From Sordaria brevicollis (taxonomy: Eukaryota; Ascomycota; Sordariomycetes; Sordariales; Sordariaceae): a DNA stretch of 64,000 bases. Location: positions 2,046,001-2,110,000 of the forward strand of contig JAUTDP010000003.1 of assembly GCA_033439795.1 (NCBI GenBank), read 5' to 3'. A program made the translations under genes and the position numbers. Under the pieces are notes generated by a model. That model was not told the DNA's origin and searched no databases. It worked only from the letters and a program-made list of their open reading frames with translations. Shown here piece after piece: positions 1 to 8,769 of this stretch; the first letter of the stretch is position 1; every line of letters begins with the position of its first letter.

Positions 1-942
1 CCCGCCCATCGTTAGTTCGCCAAATCCGCAGGACGATACAGAATCTGAATTGATTGACTTACGTTGCTGCCAGCAATGGGCGAAGAAGCGGTCTTTGACG
101 GCGCTTGTTCCATTCTTGGGAAATTGCCTTCAGATCCCGCGTAGGCGGGAGCGGTTGTTGTCAACGGTGGGCTGTCGTTCGCACAGGGACTTAAATCCGT
201 CGAGGTGGTGAGGGAAGGAAGGGGTTGACGGTAGGGGCGCGGAGAAAAGCAGTGGAAAGCAGAAGGGCAAGCGGGGTCGGGATGGTGAATGGGGAATGGA
301 TGGCCATTCACACACTTAAGGTTGGAGGCAACGTCTCGTGACCAGAGATGGTGAATGGCCCGAACCAGAGATCTGAAGGACTCCACGTGATGACCACAGT
401 ATCCTCGGCCGAGTTCGACGACACCAAGGCCGGAACTCTGGTCATTAGTCGTGGTCGCGTTTAGCATCCTGGTAATTGTTTTGTCGAAGTCATCATCGCC
501 ATCAAAAGCTCAGTCATGGACATGGATTTCTCTCTGGCCTTTGGACTGGTCCTACATTGTATGCTCAACCTAGGGCCGTAACTTTCTTGGACTCTTCTCG
601 GACTATCTGGCCCTGGTTAGGCCATTGCTCGAAGACTGCCGCGGTCCACCTTCCGGTTGTCAGACTCGATCGGCGAGAACTTGATCATGTATAATAGAGG
701 TGTCCAGCTCTTGTCGCGGAATGCCTGATTGGGAGTCATTTGGTTTCGCTGATGACCCGGTGAGCTTATACCGACGGTTGTACAGGACGACTGCTTGCAA
801 GAAATATATAGAGGCATGTTCGACTGTAAGAAATGGGGAATATTGCTTGCGCTAACAACTCCATGAAGACCAAGCAAACGACGAAAGAACTGTGGGCAAC
901 AAGGACTAGGTAAACTTTTACTCGAACATATGAACACAGACT
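1..942. other. Left-edge stretch without a supported gene
   Basis: Base composition is ordinary for euchromatin. A minus-strand frame at 12-467 (151 codons, rich in Ser, Pro and Thr) and one at 617-937 are open, but no family, splice signals or convincing start context supports them. The left end may hold part of a gene that continues outside the window. I see no repeat or RNA gene here. Confidence 0.3.
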
Positions 943-963
943 AGAGTATCAACTCGATACTCT
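943..963. repeat. Stem-loop, copy 1 (AGAGTATC-N5-GATACTCT)
   Basis: An 8-bp perfect stem with loop AACTC lies just past the stop codon of the minus-strand frame ending at 989. The same stem and loop recur at 2038-2058. The following 45 bases are also similar in both places (a GAAGCC... CTACTGGAGC.TACAC pattern), so this is a duplicated block rather than a chance hairpin. It could be a 3'-end structure or the edge of a small duplication. Confidence 0.5.
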
Positions 964-988
964 ATGAAACAACAAACCTGAAGCCCTC

Positions 989-1747
989 CTACTGGAGCGT
1001 ACACTCGGCTGTGAACTCAGTCTCCCCATCATGGCCCTCGTCAGAGCCTTCTACCTGTCCGTGACCATCAACCTCATCCCCACCATCCACATCAAGAGTC
1101 CCGCCAACGTTCTGCGTCTTGTGGGCATTCGCCAAAAACCAGGGATCCCATTGATATCCTTTCACCCTGAAGACTTTCATCCCCGGGTATCTCACTACCT
1201 CATTCAGGAACATCTCGTCGACGGAGTCATGCTCCTCGCTTTCAGCGTCGGCGACGGATGATCTTTCGGGCTGTTGGTGGAACGGAACCGAATCATTGCT
1301 GACCGTGGCCGGTTGCTGGTCCGGAGCCCAATGAGCGATGGGAGGAAACGGATACAGGCCCGGAATCGTAAACAGGTACGGAACCACCAGGTGGCGGTAC
1401 AAGCTTTGATCCATGAAGGTGAGCACTCCAATTTCGGCAATAAACTCCACAGCAATGCCGACACCCCCCTCGGCTGCGCGGTTCCAGTAGGAGAGGTCCC
1501 GGATCTGGCTCTCTTGGCTAAGGAGCCGGAGCCACAGGTCTTCTTCAGCGGGAGCGGAACACCCGGAAACTGCCACCGATTCAAGGGCGGGGAGTGGACG
1601 GCGCGGAGTCGGTATTTGAAGAAGAAACGTCGGCGACGGAGAGCCAGGCGCCGGCCCAGTGATAGTGTTGGTAATAGTGGCGATTATGCCGTCATGTGCC
1701 GACTCGTTGTTCTTGCTAGGGACAGAAGGTGGGCTGACCCTGATACA
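989..1747 (-). CDS. Hypothetical protein, 3' coding part
   Basis: The minus-strand frame is open from an in-frame TAG at 1748-1750 down to the stop at 989 (252 codons). It contains no ATG at a plausible start, so an upstream exon is likely. A candidate is the ATG-initiated frame at 1791-1988, whose splice junction I could not fix. The protein has an N-terminal Pro/Thr-rich stretch, a middle part rich in aromatic residues (a YRHLVVPYLFTIPGLYPFPP segment) and an acidic Asp/Gly-rich C-terminus. I recognise no family. The plus-strand frames at 1031-1261 and 1274-1819 overlap it and look like shadows. Confidence 0.35.
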   Translation of the reverse strand, partial: CIRVSPPSVPSKNNESAHDGIIATITNTITGPAPGSPSPTFLLQIPTPRRPLPALESVAVSGCSAPAEEDLWLRLLSQESQIRDLSYWNRAAEGGVGIAVEFIAEIGVLTFMDQSLYRHLVVPYLFTIPGLYPFPPIAHWAPDQQPATVSNDSVPFHQQPERSSVADAESEEHDSVDEMFLNEVVRYPGMKVFRVKGYQWDPWFLANAHKTQNVGGTLDVDGGDEVDGHGQVEGSDEGHDGETEFTAECTLQ

Positions 1748-2037
1748 CTAGAAAGTGCGTGGCCCAGTGGTGGGAGAGGTGTGAAGGAACTCAGTCTTTG
1801 CTATTGCTGGTTCGAATAGACGGATCCTGTACTTGTGGGTTCTCAATACAATTGCCGTTGGAACTTCCATCGACAGCGATGTCGGTTAAACCTTGATTCA
1901 AACCCCAAAACCACAGGCATAGACACGTTGACCTTGGCCAATAGATCGTATGCACTAGCAACGGAACTAGGTGCAGTATGGAGACCATGAATTGACATCA
2001 AAGAGAAGAAAGAAAAGTAACCAAACGAAAATACACA

Positions 2038-2058
2038 AGAGTATCAACTCGATACTCT
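2038..2058. repeat. Stem-loop, copy 2 (AGAGTATC-N5-GATACTCT)
   Basis: Identical to the stem-loop at 943-963, including the AACTC loop, and followed by a similar flank up to about 2100. It lies about 330 bp downstream of the stop codon of the minus-strand Ser/Asp-rich gene that ends at 2385. Confidence 0.5.
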
Positions 2059-2384
2059 CAAGAATGCAAACCACGAACAAGCCTCACTGGAGCCTACACC
2101 CCCATTCCCACGGACTCGGTCATCACCTCCAAGCCGTCCAAATCCCACTGGGAATTGTCCTTGCTTGACAGCATCAGACCAAGCAACGAAAGCCTATCCC
2201 TCCGCCCCAAAACCGTTCATTCCCAGCTACCTACTCCGTGGCCTCCTCGACGCCATCCCATCTCTCTCAAAGCCCCAATACCCACGGCCATTGGGCCGCT
2301 ATAGTTCGCCCCCATGGTAAAATGTACTGAAACTCGTGACCCTGCCCCCGGAATTCCCATACTCGATACTCGTGTATGTTCTGA

Positions 2385-3331
2385 TCATAAATATACCCAC
2401 CCACGGCCGGGCCGGTACTCGGCGATCATCGTAACGGAAGAATAGCCAAAGGAGTCGTAGGAATCAGCGGGGAAAGTGTGAAGGTGGTATCCTGGTCGCA
2501 GGGGAGCGGCGGTCGCGACGGGCGCAGCGGGTGTGCCACTGTCGGACGAGGAAGAGGAGGAGGACGAAGAAGATGAGGACGAGTCACTGGAGTCGCTGGA
2601 ATCGCTATCGCCGTCGTCCGAATTGAGATCGTCCATATCGTCGCCCATATCAAAATCGCCGCCCAGGTCTTCATCGGAGCTGGAATCGGTCGAAGAATCG
2701 GTATCGGTAGAGCTATCTGTAGAGCTATCGGTTGAGCTATCGGAGTCCCAGTCCCCCTCCTCGTCATCGTTGGAGATGGACGTGGCTGAAGAAGTGGTGG
2801 AAGCGGCGGGTGACTCGAGGAAGTCGTTGGCAATGAAAGCCGGAGGTGTGGATGGTGTCGAGTCGGTGCCTGACGAAGAAGATGTCGGCGAGGGGGGCGC
2901 TGGCGGTAGATCGCTGGGCTCGGACACGAGGGTTGTGTCGCTAGTAGTGACGATGGAGTCGGCTTGTGTTGACTCGGGGTTCTCAGTATGGGCTGCATGT
3001 ACCGGAGGGGAGCTCTCGGTGCTAGGAAGGATGGCATTGGCGCTCGTTCCGAAAGGCGGGTCGGGCCTTTGTGTGCCGTGGTAGTCGACGGGAGGGGACG
3101 ACGGATTGGCTTCTTCGATTATATAGTAGTCGTCATCCGAACTTCCATCGTCGACGGACTTGTTCTCATCGGCGAGCTTGAGTCGTTTAGATGCAGGATG
3201 GTCCTGCTCATCCTCGGGGCTCCTAGATCTTTTAGCCTGCCCATCTTGTTAGCTTGACGGATGGACGAGAAGCGATCGGTGATGCTGACTCCAATCTTGG
3301 GGTGAAGAGGAAGTGTCACACATACATCCAT
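2385..3331 (-). CDS. Ser/Asp-rich nuclear-type hypothetical protein
   Basis: Proposed exons are complement(2385..3236) and complement(3326..3331), giving 285 aa. The long frame has no ATG in its first 190 codons. It begins directly after a good 3' splice site (a CTAAC branch sequence, then GGGCAG) and is preceded by an ATG GAT followed by GTATGT, so a 6-nt first coding exon keeps frame. The protein starts MDAKRSRSPEDE and has a bipartite basic signal (KRSR at 4-7, KRLK at 19-22). It then has Pro/Ser/Thr-rich sequence and a long Ser/Asp/Glu tract at about 158-235, like a casein-kinase-2 substrate region, and ends in an aromatic tail. No known family is recognised. The serine tract also creates an open frame on the other strand (2533-3084), which I treat as a shadow. 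The start exon is inferred; the body is well supported by composition. Confidence 0.58.
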
Positions 3332-3755
3332 GCTGGAAGTTTCTCTGCTGTGCGCGACGTAAGATTGGATATGTCCAAAAGACGGAGGTTGCGTTGGAAT
3401 TTGGTGCTGTGAATGACAGCCAGAATGGTGCGTGGATGTGGTTCACAGAGGGAAGAATTCTGCTAGGCGGAGAGGAGGGGCAAAGGGAATCCGTTGAGCG
3501 CCAACGAGACGGACACGGGTGGATGGACATTGGGAGGAACGGCACACTTCACTTGAAGCGCCATTATCGCACGTGATGAGGGTTATCCTCCCGAGCACTG
3601 GAGCCACGGCCCATTCACTGGCGGAAGGTCTGAACGCGGACTCGGCTGCTTGGGGGAGTTCGGGCTGTAGTGAAATTGTTTACAAGAATATATAGGGATA
3701 TCACAGACAATGAGCGCGAGATGAAAGATGATCAGAACCACATTCGCCTTGTGTC

Positions 3756-4308
3756 TCAAACAAGAAAATGACCAAGGCCCACTGCAATTGGCGCTACCTC
3801 TAGGTAGTAGGCTCCTGTCATCTTCCTCCCAGAGAAACCCTCGTGCCCCTCGAAGGGATGAAGGTCGCTCCTTCCCTTTGAGCTTTCCGGGTCCATAGTA
3901 GACTCGGCCCCTCCCTCCTGGCAGTTGTGCCTTCCCATTCCGTCGGCTCCTTTTTCCACCCCCACACCTCCGTTGAGTCCGTTCTTAAATCCTTTTTTCT
4001 CCTCCTCGATATGCTCATGACAACCAAAGTCCGACATGTCAATGACAAAAGGCTCAGCCAATGCCTCTATTGTCTTTTTCTGTTGAGAGTATTGTTGACG
4101 TAGAAAGGGTCGCTGGAATGGTCGACAGATGTGCCAAGGCCGTTGGGTCCCTTGCTCATCTTTTGCCTAATGCCCTTGGCTTTGGCTGACAACCATCTTA
4201 GAGCCTCTGGCGTGTCGATGATCTCGTCGGTGTCGTTTTTCGACTCGCCGTGGCCTTCGCCATATCTTTCCGCAGGCGGAGGTGTCTTCGGTAGCTCGGG
4301 GACATGGT
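3756..4308 (-). pseudogene. Possible frameshifted or misread orphan gene
   Basis: Two minus-strand frames overlap here, and both look protein-like. The first runs from about 4308 to a TAG at 4067-4069 (about 80 codons, rich in Glu, Lys, Asp and Ala, with a PEALRWLSAKAKG segment). The second is open from about 4164 to a stop at 3756 and is Glu/Gly/Lys-rich. The first looks coding upstream of 4069 and the second downstream of it, so a one-base shift near 4070-4090, or an intron I could not place, would join them. No ATG starts the first frame, so an upstream exon would also be missing. No family is recognised. Confidence 0.3.
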
Positions 4309-4319
4309 TTCATGTGTGG

Positions 4320-5088
4320 GTTGAAGGCGGTAGAAGCAAGAAGCGTTGAACTCAGTCGTTCCTGTTATGATTTTGGAGAGTAAAGATGTGGAACGGACAG
4401 GAACGAGCGAAGCATCATCTCGGTGGAAGTGATTGAACGACGAATCTGAAAAGGCTGTCACTATAACTTCCCTGGGTGAGTGAAGCGCAAAACAGGTTCA
4501 TCTTCGAAGCCGACCTCTGGAGATCGTTCCGGCCTGCGACAGTGCAAGCCCCGTCATCGTCCTCAAACTTCATGTGTTGCAACACCTGAGGAAAGCGGAA
4601 AAGATGTAAGCGAAGGGCTGAGCTGGACGAAGGACGAAAGCGCCGGTATTATAGCAGTTGAAGCGAAAGATTTTGGGGCCGTTATGGAGCGCCAGTTGCT
4701 TGCTAAAGATGTCTATTGAAGATGATTGTCTGATCAAGATGCTTGTAGGCAAGGTGCTAGCTGGTAAGTCGCTTGTAGACAAAGTCCAAATAAATTCTGT
4801 TGTCGGTGCTGCCATAGATCCAACTCGTTTAACAGTCCTTGTAGGCAAACCCCAAATAGGTATCTTCCATTCCCAATACTGAGTTTGATCCAAACTCCTT
4901 TGACACTCTCCGACGCCTTGCTTTGTCCTATGCTAGATTTCCTTCTATGTGTATGCAAAACGCTTGCCTGCTGATGATACCTCTACCCATGCTGAATGTG
5001 TCACTCCCAAAACTAAAGACAACAAACCACCAAAAGTAGGTAGACGTAACCTCGCCACCGATTGCTGAATGGAAAGCTCAAAGCAGAC
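4320..5088. other. Intergenic stretch with weak open frames
   Basis: A plus-strand frame at 4480-4719 (79 codons, no ATG, directly preceded by a stop) has reasonable composition but no other support. A short direct-repeat motif (CTTGTAGGCAA / CTTGTAGACAA) recurs three times between 4741 and 4853. I see nothing else. Confidence 0.3.
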
Positions 5089-6010
5089 TCAACCTCGCAT
5101 CCCAGGAAACATAATATCAAACCGGACGCGCTTCCGCCTGTGGTAGTTCTCGTAATCCTCGGCGGTCTTGAGGCTCACGACGATAGGATCTTTGTAGGGA
5201 GGATGAAGAGGTCGATGTCGATTGAAGCCGTTATCGTCTCGTCCCACGTCTTTGAACGCTCCGATCAAGTCCACCTCTGGCGAGTCTGGGTCGTCCGTGA
5301 AAGGGTCTTGCGGGGTAAAGAATTGACTGGCGCTCCACGGTGAGGAGGAGACATGACGCTTCTTGGGAGTCATGGGGTCGTCGTAGTCGCTGTGCTTGTT
5401 GTCAGTATGGTTCTTTTTCTGATTGTTTAGTGTTGGGTTTATGTTAATTGTCACACCTTTCCTGTTTAACGTCCTCCTCATAACTTCCACCAGACGTCCG
5501 GTCCGTCGCGTCACCATCCTCACCATCTCCAGCTCCTCCGACTTCCTGCTCCACCGGCGAGTCGCGCTGCTCTTCCTTCACAGCCACAGGTGTATCCCCG
5601 GTCAAATCAATCACCTCCACCCCCTCAGGTACTTTATACGGCTTCTTCTTCTCCCTCCCCGTTAATCTCTGCCTCTTCTGCCTCTTCTGCCTCGGCGCGA
5701 CGTCAGACGGCGACAAGCTGGTATCCGACTCTGGCGACGAGTCGCTTTCGTAGAGGTTGGGACCATGTTTCTTCCACTTGTTGTTGTGTTCCTGTTCCCA
5801 GTCCATCATCGCTACGTACGGCTCGATAAGCTTCTTGCGGTACCTGCAACGTCGTGAGTTGCTGACGTTCCCCCACTCGTCGCCAAACTGGTCCTTGAGG
5901 TGCTCTTCTATGGCGTCCAGGGTTCGGCGGAGGCGTTGGCGTTTTTGCTCTCGCGAGTCTTCGTCCGACGGGGAAGCGGGCAGGGCTGTGTCTCTGGATC
6001 TTTTGGACAT
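5089..6010 (-). CDS. Basic nuclear-type orphan protein with SUMO-interacting motif
   Basis: Exons are complement(5457..6010) and complement(5089..5389), 284 aa. The 67-nt intron starts GTGTGA (a weaker donor), has a CTGAC branch sequence and ends CACAG, and the frame is kept across it. The start is the first ATG, opening MSKRSR. Basic clusters lie at 3-6, 23-29 and 107-115. A folded-looking segment rich in Trp and Leu spans about 28-85. VIDLTGDT at 133-140 matches the classical SUMO-interacting motif, and two psi-K-x-E sumoylation-type sites follow at 144-147 (VKEE) and 181-184 (VKQE). The C-terminal 27 residues carry LKTAEDYENYHRRKRVRF, which resembles a segment of the protein encoded at 23163-24143. 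Function unknown; a chromatin or SUMO-pathway role is inference only. Confidence 0.68.
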
Positions 6011-6988
6011 CGTGGGTTTTTGGTGGGTTTGTCTTTGAGGGTTCGAATTGTGTGAGGCTCGGCAGAGTCGAGTTGCGTTGATCTTGACCTCGAGCCTAGA
6101 AGGTGGAAGGTAGGAGGTTGGTGAAGGTAGGGCGACTTTTTGCGACTTTTTATCTGAATTCTATGAGCCTCCACTCCCATCCCATGGGTTTCAGTCTCTA
6201 TCAACTTACCGTGAACCACTGGTGTTTTGCCTTGAGAGTTGAAATCACAGACACGCTCAGTCCGTTGTTAGGTTGAGACAAGCCTGCAAAATGCCAGTCA
6301 GAATAGCCAAATTTCGGAAGGTTTTGCTCCCAGTGATGTGAATGATCTCTCAACCGTTGAATAACACGTACAATAGAAGGTTTGGTATTGCTAGCTATTG
6401 TAGTGATACTGGTGGTTTGGGATGAAAGCAAGGAGGCTGGGGAGGGTCAACGAGTACGGCCGGAGGTCAGATAGCAGCCAAAAAAAAAAAAAAAAAGTTA
6501 CAAATATCGTATAATTGGAGTTTTTGACGAACATCGCAAGGCCCCCAAGAAAATAACTGAACGATGCACATAATCGCTTATTTTGCGATGCGAGCCAAGC
6601 CGCGTGCGCAGGTGAACGCGTCTACCTACATGTACCTCTTGCATCTCACTTAGAGGCCATCACGGATCTTGCAAAGAGTGCGGAAGACGTACCCCACTTG
6701 GAGTTTCAAGTTGCAGTTCATGCTCCCAGTTTATGCAACGGTCCAGCATTTCCGCAGCAGCTGCACTGCGGACACGTGAGGTGGCAAGACTTGTTCTCTT
6801 CTTGTTGTGAATGTGCAATGACCAACCCATCAATTACCGTCCTAGCATTCACTACTATCTCGACACAGCTTGCGTCCAACTGCCCCGAAAGGTTCAATGC
6901 TGTAGTTCTCTATCGCAAAAATTGAGTTGGTCGGGAAAGGCGACACAGAACTCCAATGGAGGGGTCTTTAGGGCTGGAGTTTAAAGAA
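6011..6988. other. Intergenic stretch upstream of the first DNA element
   Basis: It contains the upstream region of the minus-strand gene starting at 6010 and a 17-nt poly-A run (6480-6496). The remaining frames (for example 6201-6431 minus, 6698-6925 plus) are short and unsupported. Confidence 0.3.
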
Positions 6989-7532
6989 GGGTAAAACTTG
7001 CGACACATCCCCCCAAATCTACAAGAACATCCCCCCCCACTTCTAACAGCTGACATCAAAGTTTTCACATTTTGTATAGTAAAATACCGTTTTTACATAT
7101 CATCTATCATTTCCTTAGCAAATTAACAAGCATACTAAGACCGCCAGAGTCGTAATAATATTATAATATTGAGTATAACTACTAAAATCGTAATAATTTT
7201 ATAATATTAAGCATAATTAAACAAAAATAACAGCGCTAATCTATTTCTATTCATTATTAATTTTAATAGGGTTATTTTTATAATATAGTATTATTATTAC
7301 GTTGGGGTACTCGAACGATGTAATTATATGCGCAGTTTTTAAACACTTTAAAAATTACGAAGACCCGATTTTATTCTAAAATGTAACGTACATACAAAGT
7401 ACGGGGTTTTAGCGGGTAAAACGGGGGTTTTTACATGCAGCTGTCATGGGGTGCCAGGGGGTGTTAGGGTTGGGGTTTTGTATGGGGGGGTTATTCCTAT
7501 AGATTTGGGGGGATGTGTCGCAAGTTTTACCC
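6989..7532. mobile_element. hAT-like miniature inverted-repeat element, copy 1 (544 bp)
   Basis: The ends are perfect 33-bp terminal inverted repeats (6989-7021 and 7500-7532) beginning GGGTAAAACTTGCGACACAT. They are flanked by an 8-bp target duplication: TTAAAGAA (6981-6988) on the left and TTGAAGAA (7533-7540) on the right. The single G-to-A difference is at a TpG, as RIP would produce. An 8-bp duplication points to the hAT superfamily. The interior (about 7060-7410) is AT-rich and RIP-mutated and has no coding capacity. Just inside the ends are motifs (CAGCTGACAT; CGGGTAAAAC) shared with the elements at 8770-13017 and 14834-15330. Confidence 0.82.
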
Positions 7533-7736
7533 TTGAAGAATTGGAGGGCTTGGACGAGGGACAACGGGAGATGGGATGAAAGGTGAGCTGAGATGGGAAA
7601 TGCAGTTGCCAGCTGCGTGAGGCGGGCTGACAGACGGACGGACGGGCTGGCAGGCAATTGGCAAAAGCAAGTAGGCAGGCAAAATGGGCGGGGAGAAGAA
7701 CGAGACACCACGGCCAACAGGACATGAGGAGATATC

Positions 7737-8500
7737 GGCGAGGATCGTGACCAACTGAAGATGCTTGCCTATGGCGCTCGTATCGAGCCTCGTTACACCC
7801 AGTCCGACGCCCGACGTACTATCTTCACCAGGAGCTTAACTTGCCGCACCGGGGTCAATGTCCTCATGCACCCTTTTTGACTTCGCGCACCCTTTTTTAC
7901 ATACAATGAAATTATCGTCGTTATGAAATGTAAGAAACTGTTCTTGAAACGAAATGGAAATCGTCACCCAAATCATTATATAAACGTCCCACTTAGAAAA
8001 GCTCTTTAGGAATTGAAAAGCGGTATATACTTCTTTTTACTAACCTTCAATAAGAGTATCAAAGTTAGGCTCTCAAAAACTATTGATAACGAGTAGCCGT
8101 TGCGTTTTAGACATTTCGCTGTGAAAGCTTGAAACGTTTTACCATAGTAATTTACCTTTTAAAACGTGTAGTCCGTGCACAGGATGTATGAAGTCAAAAA
8201 ACGGTGCATGAGGACATTGATCCCGGTGCGGCAAGTTAAGCTCTTCACCAGAGGCTTTTCTCTCATCGTCACGAACTCCATCAACTTCATCACACTCACT
8301 AACAACATGTAACACGGCAGGGTATCAAGCGTGCATTGCGAGAGAACAAAAGTCGAACCCAACCCATTCTGATCTTTCTTGAGGTATCCAACTATGAGGT
8401 TTCTAACACGATCCTCCAGCGCGCAACTGCCCATTTGGGTAAAAAGTTAGGTATCTGGGAAACCAAGCAAAACCAAAACCCAGAAGCGCCATGGACCAGC
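7737..8500 (-). pseudogene. Decayed gene fragments in inverted arrangement
   Basis: A segment at 8190-8243 is repeated in inverted orientation at 7832-7884 with a few differences. In both copies it can be read as a protein piece containing SLTCRTG(I/V)NVLMH, so these are two fragments of one gene lying head to head. The minus-strand frame 8159-8434 (91 codons) continues the right copy. The part at about 8400-8510 aligns with 22110-22250 in opposite orientation (shared TTGCTTGGTTTCCCAG and GCGCTG.AGGATC blocks). No family is recognised. The sequence between the copies is AT-rich. Confidence 0.45.
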
Positions 8501-8684
8501 AGGTAGACAACATAACAAGAACACACCTCCAGAGGCTTGGATGGAGGGCAATATCATGTTGGTGAAGTCCCTGCTGTTGCTGAAGATCTGTCTTTCCCCC
8601 CTTTTTTTTTCTCTCCTTGTCCCTTATATCCTGAATGAGTGAAAACAGACACCACCGATTCCTCCCTTTCTTCCTAGCGAGTCT

Positions 8685-8702
8685 CGAGTCACGAGCTCGC
8701 AC
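8685..8702. repeat. Shared 18-bp motif, displaced 3' flank of the paralogue at 13190-14020
   Basis: CGAGTCACGAGCTCGCAC occurs here and at 16463-16480, where it lies 107 bp past the stop codon of the second paralogue. Here the 4.2-kb element at 8770-13017 separates it from the first paralogue. The surrounding bases are also similar (CCTCCAAAC / CGTCCACCAAAAC), so it marks a duplicated gene flank, not an independent element. Whether the motif functions in 3'-end formation is unknown. Confidence 0.6.
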
Positions 8703-8769
8703 TGCCAAAGTCCTCCAAACTACACTAACTCAAAACACAGGAGAAACCCAAACACAAAAGAAAACTAAA

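Noticed and set aside
2533..3084. 183-codon plus-strand Ser/Glu-rich frame
   Set aside because: Antisense of the Ser/Asp-rich minus-strand gene; the simple repeat keeps both strands open.
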